DNA of 50,397 bases. It comes from a virus. The notes beneath the pieces were generated by a model, which saw nothing but the letters and a program-made list of their open reading frames with translations, did no database searches and was not told where the DNA came from. The position numbers were made by a program, and so were the translations under genes. The stretch is from the IMG/VR virus record IMGVR_UViG_3300042691_006802, positions 1-50,397 of that record; one strand, 5' to 3'. Positions 21,460 through 29,718 of the stretch are shown piece after piece. Position 1 is the first letter of the stretch. Each line of letters starts with the position of its first letter.

Positions 21460-22392
21460 ATGGCAATTTCACGCGCACAACTTTTGAAAGAACTGCTCCC
21501 CGGCTTGAACGCCCTGTTCGGCATGGAGTACGCTCGTTACGGCGAAGAACACAAAGAGATCTACGAAACCGAGACCTCCGAGCGTTCCTTCGAAGAAGAA
21601 ACCAAGCTGGCCGGTTTTGCTGCTGCACCTGTCAAGAACGAAGGCGCTGCCATCGCTTACGACAATGCGCAAGAAGCGTTCACCGCCCGCTACACCCACG
21701 AAACCATCGCTTTGGGCTTCAGCATCACTGAAGAAGCTGTGGAAGACAACCTGTATGACAGTCTGTCTGCCCGCTACACCAAGGCTCTGGCTCGTGCCAT
21801 GGCTTACACCAAGCAGGTGAAAGCTGCCTCCGTCCTGAACAACGCTTTCAGCGGTTCGTATCTGGGCGGCGACGGCGTGTCTCTGTGCGGTGTGAACAGT
21901 TCCGGCACTCGCGTTGGCCATCCCTTGGTCGGCGGCGGTCAGAACTACAACAGCCCCACCACCGGTGTGGACCTCAACGAAACGTCGTTGGAAAACGCAG
22001 TGATTCAGATTGCTGGTTGGACCGATGAACGTGGTCTGTTGATTGCTGCCAAGCCCCGCAAGATGGTTGTTCCTCCCAGCCTCATGTTCGTTGCCAAGCG
22101 TCTGCTTGACACTGAACTGCGTGTGGCTACGGCTGACAACGACATCAACGCATTGAAGCAGCTGGGTTCCATCCCCGAAGGCTACACCGTCAACCACTTC
22201 TTGACCGACAGCAACGCTTGGTTCCTGATGACCGACGTTCCCAACGGTCTGAAGCACTTTGAACGTGTGGCCATGGGCACTTCCATGGACGGCGACTTTG
22301 ACACGGGCAACGTCCGTTACAAGGCTCGTGAGCGTTACAGCTTCGGCTGGTCTGATCCCCTGGGCATCTGGGGTTCTTCCGGTTCGTCCTGA
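21460..22392 (+). CDS. Major capsid protein, 310 aa
   Basis: An HK97-fold capsid protein by pattern: an N-arm (LLKELLPGLNALFGMEY), an E-loop-like segment (ERSFEEETKLAGFAAAP), a spine helix (YTKALARAMAYTKQVKAASV), and the P-domain RKMVVPPSLMFVAKRLL with GYTVNHFLTDSNAWFLMTD. Resembles the Mu gpT-type group. Strong Shine-Dalgarno (AAGGAG), a following terminator and its position support a highly expressed structural protein. Confidence 0.85.
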   Translation: MAISRAQLLKELLPGLNALFGMEYARYGEEHKEIYETETSERSFEEETKLAGFAAAPVKNEGAAIAYDNAQEAFTARYTHETIALGFSITEEAVEDNLYDSLSARYTKALARAMAYTKQVKAASVLNNAFSGSYLGGDGVSLCGVNSSGTRVGHPLVGGGQNYNSPTTGVDLNETSLENAVIQIAGWTDERGLLIAAKPRKMVVPPSLMFVAKRLLDTELRVATADNDINALKQLGSIPEGYTVNHFLTDSNAWFLMTDVPNGLKHFERVAMGTSMDGDFDTGNVRYKARERYSFGWSDPLGIWGSSGSS

Positions 22393-22398
22393 TGAGAT

Positions 22399-22426
22399 GG
22401 GGGGCTTCGGCCCCCTTTCTTTTTTC
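22399..22426 (+). terminator. Terminator after major capsid gene
   Basis: Stem GGGGGC-TTCG-GCCCCC with the very stable UUCG tetraloop, followed by TTTCTTTTTTC. It begins seven bases after the capsid stop. Confidence 0.9.
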
Positions 22427-22453
22427 TCGTGGGTAGGTTACTATTCACACATC

Positions 22454-22509
22454 CCGGGATTCCCGGTGTATCTGACAGACCCGGCTGACGACATGCAGAC
22501 AGATACACC
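22454..22509 (+). promoter_or_regulatory. Structured leader with inverted repeats
   Basis: CCGGGA-T-TCCCGG (22454-22466) is a compact palindrome. GGTGTATCTG (22465-22474) and CAGATACACC (22500-22509) are perfect ten-base arms around 25 bases. The element lies between the capsid terminator and the gene at 22533, so it may be a promoter/operator or a structured 5' leader for the following operon. Confidence 0.5.
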
Positions 22510-22532
22510 TTAACTCGCATGTGAGGAAAAAC

Positions 22533-23072
22533 ATGGCACGCACTACCTTTCAAGGCCCGGTTCGTTCGCTGGGCGGCGTCTATCAACAAGGCCCTGCCTC
22601 TGTTGTGGCAGTTACTTCCAGCACCACGCTGAACCCCGTTGATCATGGCGGTCGCATCATCTCCGTTGGTGGCTCTTTGGCCGCAAACGTGGTTTTGACC
22701 CTGCCGAGCATCAATACTTCGACCAACGACGTCACTTCTGGTCCCGGCCAAGACCCCAACACCGCCAACAACCAAGGCGTGGTCTACACCATTTGGGTCC
22801 CCACCACCATCTCCACCAGCTCCCTCAAGATTGGCACGGACGGCACTGACAAATTTGTCGGTTCTGTGATCTCCGTGGACACCGATTCTTCTGGCGCTGT
22901 GGTTGGTTTCACTGCCGCTTCTTCCAACGATTTCATCAACCTCAACGGAACCACCACCGGTGGCGTTGCTGGTACTTGGATTCAGATCGTTGCTGTTGCC
23001 GCCAACAAGTACATGGTGACTGGTACTGTGAACGGTTCGGGCACTGTTGCTACTCCGTTTGCTGACTCCTGA
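22533..23072 (+). CDS. Virion-associated beta-rich protein, 179 aa
   Basis: Starts MARTTFQGPVRSLGGVYQQG, then Ser/Thr/Val-rich strands (VVAVTSSTTLNPVDHGGR, then VVLTLPSINT) and a Gly/Thr-rich C-terminus. Composition matches phage structural proteins. GAGGAAAAAC precedes the ATG at 22533. The first gene after the capsid terminator, so likely transcribed from its own leader. Confidence 0.6.
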   Translation: MARTTFQGPVRSLGGVYQQGPASVVAVTSSTTLNPVDHGGRIISVGGSLAANVVLTLPSINTSTNDVTSGPGQDPNTANNQGVVYTIWVPTTISTSSLKIGTDGTDKFVGSVISVDTDSSGAVVGFTAASSNDFINLNGTTTGGVAGTWIQIVAVAANKYMVTGTVNGSGTVATPFADS

Positions 23073-23086
23073 TCTAGGAGCACCAG

Positions 23087-23377
23087 ATGACTACGCAATA
23101 TGACGTTAAATCAGTGCATTTGAATGCGTCTGGCAGCGTTTTTTCGCAGCCGACGCGTGTCAAAGGCTTCTCGATTTGCGCAACTGCCAGTCAGGCTGGA
23201 ACCCTTCTTCTGAAAGATGGGGGTTCCGGTGGAACGACCTTGCTTGAAGTGGACATCCCGTCTAATTCAAACCCCAACTCGTTCTACACCCTGATCCCCG
23301 GCGAAGGAATTCGGTTCAGCACAAACGTTTACGCGACGCTGACGAACATCGCTTCTGTCACGGTGTACTATGGCTAA
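23087..23377 (+). CDS. Hypothetical virion protein, 96 aa
   Basis: A small beta-rich protein (KGFSICATASQAGTLLLKDG, then GIRFSTNVYATLTNIASVTV) with a fold suggestive of small decoration or spike-like proteins. No known family. AGGAG precedes the ATG, and the end overlaps the next gene by eight bases. Confidence 0.6.
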   Translation: MTTQYDVKSVHLNASGSVFSQPTRVKGFSICATASQAGTLLLKDGGSGGTTLLEVDIPSNSNPNSFYTLIPGEGIRFSTNVYATLTNIASVTVYYG

Positions 23378-23624
23378 GACTCCAGCATGGCAACGCAAGG
23401 AAGGGAAGAATCCCAAAGGCGGCTTGAACGCCAAAGGACGAGCTTCCTACAACAAAGCAAACCCGGGGAAGCCGGGGCTGAAAGCCCCGCAACCCGAGGG
23501 CGGCTCACGCCGAGACTCTTTTTGCGCCCGTATGGAAGGGATGAAAAAGAAATTGACGAGCGCAAAAACCGCAAAGGATCCCAATTCGAGGATTAACAAA
23601 TCTTTGAGGGCGTGGAACTGCTGA
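23370..23624 (+). CDS. Conserved phage basic protein (DUF6321-like), 84 aa
   Basis: Carries WQRKEGKNPKGGLNAKGRAS, then APQPEGGSRRDSFCARM and SRINKSLRAWNC. This highly conserved order matches the small basic phage family annotated DUF6321, usually found among head/connector genes. It may bind DNA inside the head. Function is not established. Confidence 0.75.
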   Translation: MAKTPAWQRKEGKNPKGGLNAKGRASYNKANPGKPGLKAPQPEGGSRRDSFCARMEGMKKKLTSAKTAKDPNSRINKSLRAWNC

Positions 23625-23625
23625 C

Positions 23626-23835
23626 ATGGGCCAACACAACGACACAGTCAAGCATGGAATGGACGTTCTGGCAGCAATTGCTGCCATTTCGTCTTTTCTT
23701 CAGCTACTTACCCCTATCTTCGGTTTGATCGGGGCGGTCTGGACGCTCATGCGCATTGCAGAGATGGTGTCAGGCAAACCTTTTGCGGTCTTGATTGGTC
23801 GTCAGAAAGACGATGCAAATGCCAAGCAAGAGTAA
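23626..23835 (+). CDS. Small membrane protein, 69 aa
   Basis: One or two hydrophobic spans (MDVLAAIAAISSFLQLL, then FGLIGAVWTLMRIAEM) followed by KPFAVLIGRQKDD. Size and topology recall class II holins, but a separate holin is present at 38281-38784, so this may be a virion or assembly membrane peptide. Overlaps the next gene by 17 bases. Confidence 0.55.
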   Translation: MGQHNDTVKHGMDVLAAIAAISSFLQLLTPIFGLIGAVWTLMRIAEMVSGKPFAVLIGRQKDDANAKQE

Positions 23836-24253
23836 GAAGCAACACGATTTCATGGCGGCGGTGGCCAACAACCCAGCGTTTGCCAAGAAAGCAGGAGTCC
23901 CACAGTCTGTGGGTCAGGAGTTCGTGAAAGCGGACAAAGGGAAGTCTGGCTCTCGGGCCGACGTTCAGGTAATCAACAAGCCCAAGACCAATCAGGGCTC
24001 CCAAGAACTTTTCTCACGAGGTGGTGAAATGAAAGAATCCAAAGCAATGGCCAAGAAAGAAATCTCCTTCATGCAAAAGAAGGGGGCTCCCAAGTCCATG
24101 ATCAAGCATGAGAAGGCCGAGTACGGCATGGCCAAAGGCGGCATGACCAAGATGGGCGCTGTGCGCACTGCTGCTCCCAGCAAAGACGGCATCGCTGCCA
24201 AAGGCAAGACCAAGGGCAAGATGGTCACCATGAAAAAAGGCGGCTACTGCTGA
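23819..24253 (+). CDS. Conserved basic phage protein (DUF3008-like N-terminus), 144 aa
   Basis: Begins MPSKSKKQHDFMAAVANNP and continues AKKAGVPQSVGQEFVKADKG, then a Lys/Gly/Met-rich tail. The N-terminus resembles the small DUF3008 family. Highly basic, consistent with a DNA-associated head protein. ATG at 23819 is preferred because it begins the conserved motif. Confidence 0.65.
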   Translation: MPSKSKKQHDFMAAVANNPAFAKKAGVPQSVGQEFVKADKGKSGSRADVQVINKPKTNQGSQELFSRGGEMKESKAMAKKEISFMQKKGAPKSMIKHEKAEYGMAKGGMTKMGAVRTAAPSKDGIAAKGKTKGKMVTMKKGGYC

Positions 24254-24537
24254 TGCGCCCCTCCCGTGGCATGGGGGTTATCAACCCCTCCAAAATGCCA
24301 ACCGGGGTCAAAAAGCCCCGGCGGGATGACACCGACTTTACTCAGTACGCCGAAGGCGGGAAGGTCAAGTCAAAGGTCAATGAGGCGGGTGTCTACACCA
24401 AGCCGGGGATGCGCAAATCGCTGTTTGAGTCCATCAAGTCCCGGGCGGTGCAAGGCACAGCCGCAGGTCAGTGGTCGGCCCGTAAGGCCCAGCTTCTGGC
24501 CAAGCAGTACAAAGCCAAGGGTGGTGGCTACAAGTGA
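24253..24537 (+). CDS. Conserved basic phage protein, 94 aa
   Basis: MRPSRGMGVINPSKMPTGVK, then EAGVYTKPGMRKSLFESIKS and GQWSARKAQLLAKQYKAKGG. The ordered motifs are shared with a known group of small basic phage proteins near connectors. Role unknown, probably virion- or DNA-associated. The ATG overlaps the preceding TGA. Confidence 0.65.
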   Translation: MRPSRGMGVINPSKMPTGVKKPRRDDTDFTQYAEGGKVKSKVNEAGVYTKPGMRKSLFESIKSRAVQGTAAGQWSARKAQLLAKQYKAKGGGYK

Positions 24538-24767
24538 AGAATCCGCAGCAATCCCTTAAGGACTGGACTGCCCAAAAGTGGAGGACGAAAAGTGGTAAAC
24601 GCTCTTCTGACACAGGTGAAAGATACCTTCCTGAAGCTGCAATCAAAGCTCTCAGCCCTTCTGAGTACGCTGCGACAACGCGTGCAAAGCGTGCTGGAAA
24701 AAAAGCCGGGAAGCAGTTCGTGAAGCAGCCACCCAAGGTGGCGGCAAAAACAGCGAGGTACAGATAA
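24534..24767 (+). CDS. Conserved basic phage protein (DUF5872-like), 77 aa
   Basis: LKDWTAQKWRTKSGKRSSDT, then GERYLPEAAIKALSPSEYAA and TTRAKRAGKKAGKQFVKQ. This arrangement matches the small basic family annotated DUF5872 in phages and giant viruses. Function is unknown. Very basic, so probably nucleic-acid associated. Overlaps the previous gene by four bases. Confidence 0.7.
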   Translation: MKNPQQSLKDWTAQKWRTKSGKRSSDTGERYLPEAAIKALSPSEYAATTRAKRAGKKAGKQFVKQPPKVAAKTARYR

Positions 24768-25466
24768 ATGGCAACATCAGGAACCACTGACTTCAACCTT
24801 GACCTTGTTGAGCTGGTCGAGGAAGCATTTGAGCGGGCCGGTTCCGAGATGCGTTCTGGCTACGACTTGCGCACTGCCCGTCGCAGCCTCAACATTCTGT
24901 TTGCCGACTGGGCAAACCGTGGCATCAACATGTGGACGTTTGACTCTGGGGCCATCAATCTGGTTCCGGGCACGGCCACGTATAACTTGCCAAGCGACAC
25001 AGTGGACTTGATTGAGCATGTGATCCGCACCGGTGCGGGCAATGCGGCCACACAGGCCGACCTCACCATCACGCGTATCAGTGTTTCTACCTATGCCACG
25101 ATCCCCAACAAGCTGACGCAAGCCCGCCCAATTCAGGTGTGGATTGATCGTAAACCCCAGACCCCCACGATCACAGTTTGGCCAGTGCCGGACGATTCCC
25201 AAGCCTATCAGTTTGTCTACTGGCGGTTGCGCCGCATTGATGATGCTGGCAGCGGGACGAACACGATGGACGTGCCGTTCCGGTTCTTGCCCTGCATGAC
25301 GGCTGGGCTGGCCTATTACTTGGCCCTCAAGATTCCCGGCGCAGAAGCACGCTTGCCCATCCTCAAACAGCAATACGACGAGGCTTGGGAGCTGGCCGCG
25401 TACGAAGATCACGAAAAAGCTGCGGTGCGTTTGGTTCCCCGACAGACCTACATTGGGAGGTACTGA
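24768..25466 (+). CDS. Head-tail connector/adaptor protein (gp4-like), 232 aa
   Basis: LVELVEEAFERAGSEMRSGY, then LRTARRSLNILFADWANRGI, then NMWTFDSGAINLVPGTATYN. These helix-strand motifs match the P22 gp4-like connector group that docks under the portal. The C-terminal part (FLPCMTAGLAYYLALKIPG) is typical. It likely forms the ring between portal and tail hub. Confidence 0.75.
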   Translation: MATSGTTDFNLDLVELVEEAFERAGSEMRSGYDLRTARRSLNILFADWANRGINMWTFDSGAINLVPGTATYNLPSDTVDLIEHVIRTGAGNAATQADLTITRISVSTYATIPNKLTQARPIQVWIDRKPQTPTITVWPVPDDSQAYQFVYWRLRRIDDAGSGTNTMDVPFRFLPCMTAGLAYYLALKIPGAEARLPILKQQYDEAWELAAYEDHEKAAVRLVPRQTYIGRY

Positions 25467-25852
25467 TGGGCAATCGGTTTGCCTCCGGTAAATGGGCAAT
25501 TTCTGAGTGTGACCGCTGTGGTCAGCGGTACAAGCTCAGGGTGCTCAAAAAGGAAGTCATCAAGGGGCGTAACTACGACCTGTTGGTGTGCCCAACCTGC
25601 TGGGATCCTGACCAACCGCAGTTGCATCTGGGTGAACAACCTGTGTATGACCCGCAAGGTCTGCGCAACCCTCGCCCCGACCGCAGTTACGTGACCTCTG
25701 GTTTGGATGCCAATGGGTATCCGTCTGGCGGAAGCAGGGACATTCAGTGGGGCTGGAACCCGGTTGGCGGTGGACGTGCGTTTGACGACGCTCTGACACC
25801 AAATTACTTGGTTTTGGCAGTGGAAATTGGTACAGTCACGGTATCCGTGTAA
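25466..25852 (+). CDS. Zinc-ribbon virion-region protein, 128 aa
   Basis: SECDRCGQRYKLRVLKKEV and LVCPTCWDPDQPQLHLG form two CxxC knuckles, a clear zinc ribbon, followed by a Pro/Arg-rich conserved stretch (QGLRNPRPDRSYV). Widely conserved in phages between connector genes. Its function is unknown. ATG overlaps the preceding TGA (tgATGGGC). Confidence 0.7.
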   Translation: MGNRFASGKWAISECDRCGQRYKLRVLKKEVIKGRNYDLLVCPTCWDPDQPQLHLGEQPVYDPQGLRNPRPDRSYVTSGLDANGYPSGGSRDIQWGWNPVGGGRAFDDALTPNYLVLAVEIGTVTVSV

Positions 25853-25861
25853 GGAGTCACT

Positions 25862-26029
25862 ATGGATAACATGAAGAAAATTGCCAAAGCCGAAGTGAAG
25901 GCGCACGAAAAGCGCATGCACGGGGTCAAAAAGATGGCCGCTGGCGGCAAAACCAACGAGCAGATGCTCAAGTATGGACGCAACATGGCCAAAATCATGA
26001 ACCAGCGTTCTTCTGGACGGGGGCGTTAA
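25862..26029 (+). CDS. Small basic conserved protein, 55 aa
   Basis: A 55-codon gene: MDNMKKIAKAEVKAHEKRM, then KKMAAGGKTNEQMLKYGRN, ending RSSGRGR. Basic and helical, in the connector region alongside other small basic genes. AAGGAGTCACT precedes the ATG. Confidence 0.65.
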   Translation: MDNMKKIAKAEVKAHEKRMHGVKKMAAGGKTNEQMLKYGRNMAKIMNQRSSGRGR

Positions 26030-26031
26030 TC

Positions 26032-26232
26032 ATGGCTGAGTACAAACAACCTGTGAAGACTGCCAGCTCTCCCGCTGGCGTGTCCGACAACAAGCAGTAC
26101 ATGCGCGAGGCCAATGTGTCTGTGGCCAATTCGCACAGCAACGACTACAAGCCCACCAAGACTTCTGGCATCAAGATTCGCGGCACTGGTGCTGCAACCA
26201 AAGGTGTGATGGCACGCGGCCCGATGGCGTGA
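26032..26232 (+). CDS. Conserved small phage protein, 66 aa
   Basis: Ends SGIKIRGTGAATKGVMARG PMA, a conserved C-terminal motif in small phage proteins of connector regions. N-terminal half polar and Ser/Asn-rich. Function unknown. Confidence 0.65.
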   Translation: MAEYKQPVKTASSPAGVSDNKQYMREANVSVANSHSNDYKPTKTSGIKIRGTGAATKGVMARGPMA

Positions 26233-26239
26233 GGTTTGA

Positions 26240-26950
26240 ATGACCTACGATGAACTTGTTGCGGCGATTCAGTCGTACACCGAGAACCAGTTCCCAACGA
26301 CCTACTTGGCCGATGGGACTGGCGTTTCTCCGACCACTCAAATCGACACGTTCATCAAGCAAGCGGAACAGCGGATCTTCAACACGATCCAGTTCCCCTC
26401 GCTTCGCAGGAACGTCACTGGGTTGACGACCACTGGCAACAAGTACCTGTCGTGCCCGTCTGATTTCCTTGCCGTCTACTCGATGGCGGTTGTGGACGCG
26501 CTGGGCGCGTACGAGTACCTGCTGAACAAGGATGTGAACTTCATCCGTCAGGCGTACCCGACTCCCACGGACACAGCCACGCCGAAGTATTACGCCCTCT
26601 TTGGCCCCACGACCACGAGCGGCGGCAGTCCCACCATCACCAACGAGCTGTCGTTCATCCTTGGCCCCACCCCTGATGCGGCCTACACGGTTGAGCTGCA
26701 CTACTTCTACTACCCGACCTCGATTGTGGACTCCGGCGACGGCCACACATGGCTGGGTGACAACTTCGATTCCGTGCTTCTGTACGGCTCTTTGGTCGAG
26801 GCGTACACCTTCATGAAGGGCGAGGCCGACCTCATGGCCCTCTACGACGGCAAGTACAAGGAAGCCCTTGCGCTGGCCAAACGTCTGGGCGACGGGATGG
26901 AGCGTCAGGATGCCTATCGTTCTGGTCAATACAGACAGGCGGTCACATGA
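26240..26950 (+). CDS. Head-tail adaptor (SU10-like), 236 aa
   Basis: QIDTFIKQAEQRIFNTIQFP, then LSCPSDFLAVYSMAVVDALG, then YEYLLNKDVNFIRQAYPTP and PKYYALFG. These conserved blocks match the adaptor proteins of podoviruses related to SU10. A helical C-terminal region (KYKEALALAKRLGDGME) ends the protein. It would join the portal complex to the tail hub or fibres. Confidence 0.75.
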   Translation: MTYDELVAAIQSYTENQFPTTYLADGTGVSPTTQIDTFIKQAEQRIFNTIQFPSLRRNVTGLTTTGNKYLSCPSDFLAVYSMAVVDALGAYEYLLNKDVNFIRQAYPTPTDTATPKYYALFGPTTTSGGSPTITNELSFILGPTPDAAYTVELHYFYYPTSIVDSGDGHTWLGDNFDSVLLYGSLVEAYTFMKGEADLMALYDGKYKEALALAKRLGDGMERQDAYRSGQYRQAVT

Positions 26951-27366
26951 GCATCATGCAAGGGGCTACCACGAGCTTCAAGGTTGAGTTGCTCGACGGC
27001 GTTCACAATTTTCTGACCGACACGTTCAAGATCGCCCTCTACACAGGCAATGCTTCTTTGGATGCGTCCACCACGGTCTACAGCACCACGAACGAGGTGA
27101 CTGGAACCGGGTACACGGCGGGCGGCAACACACTCACAGCCACCACTCCGACATCGTCTGGCACGGTGGCATACGTGTCCTTCGCGAACACCTCTTGGGC
27201 TTCTGCGTCGTTTACAGCAAGAGCCGCCCTCATCTACAATGCCACACAAGGCAACAAGTCTGTGGCAGTGTTGGATTTTGGCTCTGACAAAACGGTCTCA
27301 AACAGCACTTTCACAATCACTTTCCCAGTCGCCGATGCCTCCAACGCCATCGTGCGTATCGCATAA
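26947..27366 (+). CDS. Virion structural protein, 139 aa
   Basis: TFKIALYTGNASLDASTTVY, then TGTGYTAGGNTLTATTPTSS and ARAALIYNATQGNKSVAVLD form a recurring order in phage structural proteins of the fibre region. Beta-rich, ends with AIVRIA. ATGA overlap with the adaptor gene. Likely a tail or fibre-associated protein. Confidence 0.65.
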   Translation: MSIMQGATTSFKVELLDGVHNFLTDTFKIALYTGNASLDASTTVYSTTNEVTGTGYTAGGNTLTATTPTSSGTVAYVSFANTSWASASFTARAALIYNATQGNKSVAVLDFGSDKTVSNSTFTITFPVADASNAIVRIA

Positions 27367-27377
27367 GGAGAAATCCC

Positions 27378-27956
27378 ATGTTGGACAACAAAGCAAAAGC
27401 TTTTGACCAGTTCAAGGCATCAGTCGCAGTGGAGCAGGGGTCATCTGAACGTGTGAAGGCGGGCGGTTTCTTCGTTGTTGAATGCTTCGACAAGGACGGC
27501 AACCTGAAGTGGAAAGAGGAGAACCACAACCTCGTGGTGAACGTGGGCCTCCAAGACATGAACGCCAAGTACTTCACCGGCTCCAGCTACACGGCGGCTT
27601 GGTACATCGGCCTCTACGGTGCTGGCGCGTCCAACACCCCTGCGGCTTCTGACACCATGTCCTCCCACGCTGGCTGGACTGAGGTGACGGATTACAGCCA
27701 ATCCACTCGCCCTGCTTGCACGTTTGGCACTCCCACAACTTCAGACCCCTCGGTGGCAACCAACACTGCGTCACCCGCATCGTTCAGCATCAACGGTACG
27801 ACCACAGTTGGCGGCGCGTTCTTGACGAGCAACAACACCAAGGGTGGCACGACCGGCATTCTGTTCTCCGCTTCTGACTTCACTGGCGGCGACCGCTCGG
27901 TGGTGTCTGGTGACACGCTGACGGTGACCTACACCTTCAGCCTTGATGCTGCTTAA
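27378..27956 (+). CDS. Virion structural protein, 192 aa
   Basis: N-terminal helix (DNKAKAFDQFKASVAVEQG), then a beta-rich core with GNLKWKEENHNLVVNVGLQD and YTAAWYIGLYGAG. Shares this pattern with small phage tail or fibre-associated proteins. Ends TVTYTFSLDAA. Function inferred from location. Confidence 0.65.
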   Translation: MLDNKAKAFDQFKASVAVEQGSSERVKAGGFFVVECFDKDGNLKWKEENHNLVVNVGLQDMNAKYFTGSSYTAAWYIGLYGAGASNTPAASDTMSSHAGWTEVTDYSQSTRPACTFGTPTTSDPSVATNTASPASFSINGTTTVGGAFLTSNNTKGGTTGILFSASDFTGGDRSVVSGDTLTVTYTFSLDAA

Positions 27957-27965
27957 GGAGGCATG

Positions 27966-28145
27966 ATGGCTAAGTTCCAAAAAGGTGATGTTGTTCGTGT
28001 GAACGCCGTAGTCCCGCAAGGCCCTGTTCAGGGCTTTCGCATGGACGAAGAGACTGGCGATGTCTACTGCTTGATTGAGTGGACTGATCTCAACGGTGAA
28101 ACCCAACAACGCTGGTTCAAAGAAGATGACTTGACTGGAGTGTGA
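27966..28145 (+). CDS. YodC-like small protein, 59 aa
   Basis: MAKFQKGDVVRVNAVVPQG with CLIEWTDLNGETQQRWFKED matches the SH3-like YodC/DUF2158 group (GDVV at the start, F-K-E-D-D-L at the end). ATGATG occurs at 27963. The second is chosen because GGAGG is too close to the first. A small beta barrel, role unknown. Confidence 0.6.
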   Translation: MAKFQKGDVVRVNAVVPQGPVQGFRMDEETGDVYCLIEWTDLNGETQQRWFKEDDLTGV

Positions 28146-28148
28146 TAA

Positions 28149-28577
28149 ATGGCTTTCGTTCTTGCCGACCGGGTCAAGGAGACTACGACAACGACAGGGA
28201 CGGGAACCGTCACACTCGGGGGAGCCGCCACTGGCTTCCAATCGTTTTCTGCCATTGGCAACGCCAACTCCACCTACTACACCATCGCTGGGCAAGGCAC
28301 GGCTGAATGGGAGGTGGGGATTGGGACGTACACCTCCAGCGGCACAACCCTCTCCCGTGACACAGTCTTGGCCTCCAGCAACGCTGGGAGCAAGGTCAAC
28401 TTCTCTGCTGGCACGAAGGATGTCTTTGTCACCCAGCCAGCGGAAACGACTGTTGTCGTCAGCAACAACCCGGGGACATCTGGGCAGGTTCTCACATCCA
28501 ACGGAACTGGGGTTGTCCCGAGCTGGCAGACTTCCGCTGTTGAGCCAGCCTACTTCCTTGCAACCATGATGGGTTGA
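28149..28577 (+). CDS. Fibre-region conserved protein, 142 aa
   Basis: FVLADRVKETTTTTGTGTVT, then EWEVGIGTYTSSGTTLSRDT and KVNFSAGTKDVFV. This is a well-known recurrent sequence among phage fibre-region genes, beta-rich and Thr/Ser-rich. The C-terminal Pro/Gly-rich PGTSGQVLTSNGTGVVPSW may be a linker to a receptor-binding part. Likely a fibre or fibre-base component. Confidence 0.7.
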   Translation: MAFVLADRVKETTTTTGTGTVTLGGAATGFQSFSAIGNANSTYYTIAGQGTAEWEVGIGTYTSSGTTLSRDTVLASSNAGSKVNFSAGTKDVFVTQPAETTVVVSNNPGTSGQVLTSNGTGVVPSWQTSAVEPAYFLATMMG

Positions 28578-28578
28578 T

Positions 28579-28905
28579 ATGCCAACATACGCAAATACCT
28601 CCTACGTCGCCAAGAATGTTGGCACATCCGCATCCACCCTCACCACGGTGGCAAGCGCGACAACCATCGCCATCACAAGCTTGGTTGTGGCAAACACGAC
28701 CACATCCCCGATCACCTGTGATGTGTACTTCACCCGGTCTGCGGTGGACTACTACTTGGTCAAGACGGCCACTGTGCCCGTGGGCGGGTCACTGGAAGTG
28801 ATTGGCGGCAACAGGGTGGTGCTGATTGCATCGGATGCCCTGAAGGTTGTCTCAAGCGCCGCAAGTTCTGCGGATGTGGTTGTCTCTGTCCTGACGGCGG
28901 TCTGA
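28579..28905 (+). CDS. Hypothetical fibre-region protein, 108 aa
   Basis: Thr/Val/Ser-rich beta-strands (TTIAITSLVVANTTTSPITC) with VPVGGSLEVIGGNRVV, resembling short jelly-roll or decoration proteins. No known family. The ATG is one base after the preceding stop. Confidence 0.6.
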   Translation: MPTYANTSYVAKNVGTSASTLTTVASATTIAITSLVVANTTTSPITCDVYFTRSAVDYYLVKTATVPVGGSLEVIGGNRVVLIASDALKVVSSAASSADVVVSVLTAV

Positions 28906-28906
28906 C

Positions 28907-29356
28907 ATGGCGTTCATTGGTAACACCTACACCACCCAAGCGTTTACACCCGCGATCGACTATTTCAGCGGGAACGGCTCCACCACGGCGTTCACTTTGT
29001 CGCGCCCGGTGGCATCGGTGGCTCAGGTGCAGGTTGTCATCGAGAACGTGCCTCAGAACCCGAGCAGCTCCTACACCATCAGCGGGAACACCATCACGTT
29101 CACTTCTGCCCCGCCCAGCGGGACGAACAACATCTACGTGTACTACACCAGCCCCATCACGCAGATCATTGCGCCGGGGCAAGGTACGGTGAATCAGGCT
29201 TCGCTTGGCATCGTCAACTTCTACACCAACCCGCAGAACATCGTGGCGAACTACACCCTGCCTGATGGCTACAACGCCATGTCTGCCGGTCCGGTGACGG
29301 TGGCAACCGGTGTGACGGTGACTGTGCCCACGGGCTCAACTTGGACGGTGGTGTAA
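28907..29356 (+). CDS. Fibre-like protein, 149 aa
   Basis: GNTYTTQAFTPAIDYFSGNG followed by STTAFTLSRPVASVAQVQVV. The 'F-S-G-N-G-S-T-x-A-F-T-L' block recurs at 31416-32438. These are beta-structured tail-fibre repeats seen in many phages. The C-terminus is Thr/Val-rich. Likely a fibre or receptor-binding subunit. Confidence 0.65.
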   Translation: MAFIGNTYTTQAFTPAIDYFSGNGSTTAFTLSRPVASVAQVQVVIENVPQNPSSSYTISGNTITFTSAPPSGTNNIYVYYTSPITQIIAPGQGTVNQASLGIVNFYTNPQNIVANYTLPDGYNAMSAGPVTVATGVTVTVPTGSTWTVV

Positions 29357-29709
29357 TGAGTACGCTCAAGGTAACAACTATTCAGAACCTGTCCGGCACA
29401 GAGGTGTACACCGCCAAAGCGTGGGTGAACTTCAATGGCACAGGCACAGTCGCCATCCGCGCAAGCGGGAACGTCTCATCGATCACAGACAATGGCACGG
29501 GCGACTACACCGTGAACTTCACTGTGGCAATGACGGATGCGAATTATAGTGGGGTTGCTTTATTTGGAAATGGGAATACTGTTTCTGTTGCTCCGGTTGC
29601 GGATATTGGTGCAGCACCAACAACAAGCACGTTTAGAGTTTTATCCTACTTAAGATCAACAGGTGCGGCTTTAGATGTGGCGTATTGCAACGTTTCCATC
29701 TTCCGCTGA
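29356..29709 (+). CDS. Paralogous fibre protein A, 117 aa
   Basis: MSTLKVTTIQNLSGTEVYTA then KAWVNFNGTGTVAIRASGNV, SSITDNGTGDYTVNFTVAM and a variable C-terminus ending CNVSIFR. The central block is shared with three other genes (29719, 30121, 32442), and only the N-terminal tip and C-terminal half differ. It starts by the TAATG overlap with the preceding gene. Confidence 0.7.
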   Translation: MSTLKVTTIQNLSGTEVYTAKAWVNFNGTGTVAIRASGNVSSITDNGTGDYTVNFTVAMTDANYSGVALFGNGNTVSVAPVADIGAAPTTSTFRVLSYLRSTGAALDVAYCNVSIFR

Positions 29710-29718
29710 GACCAAATC

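Noticed and set aside
23626-23835. Holin call for the small membrane protein
   Set aside because: A holin with a better match stands directly before the endolysin (38281-38784). This gene lies in the connector region.
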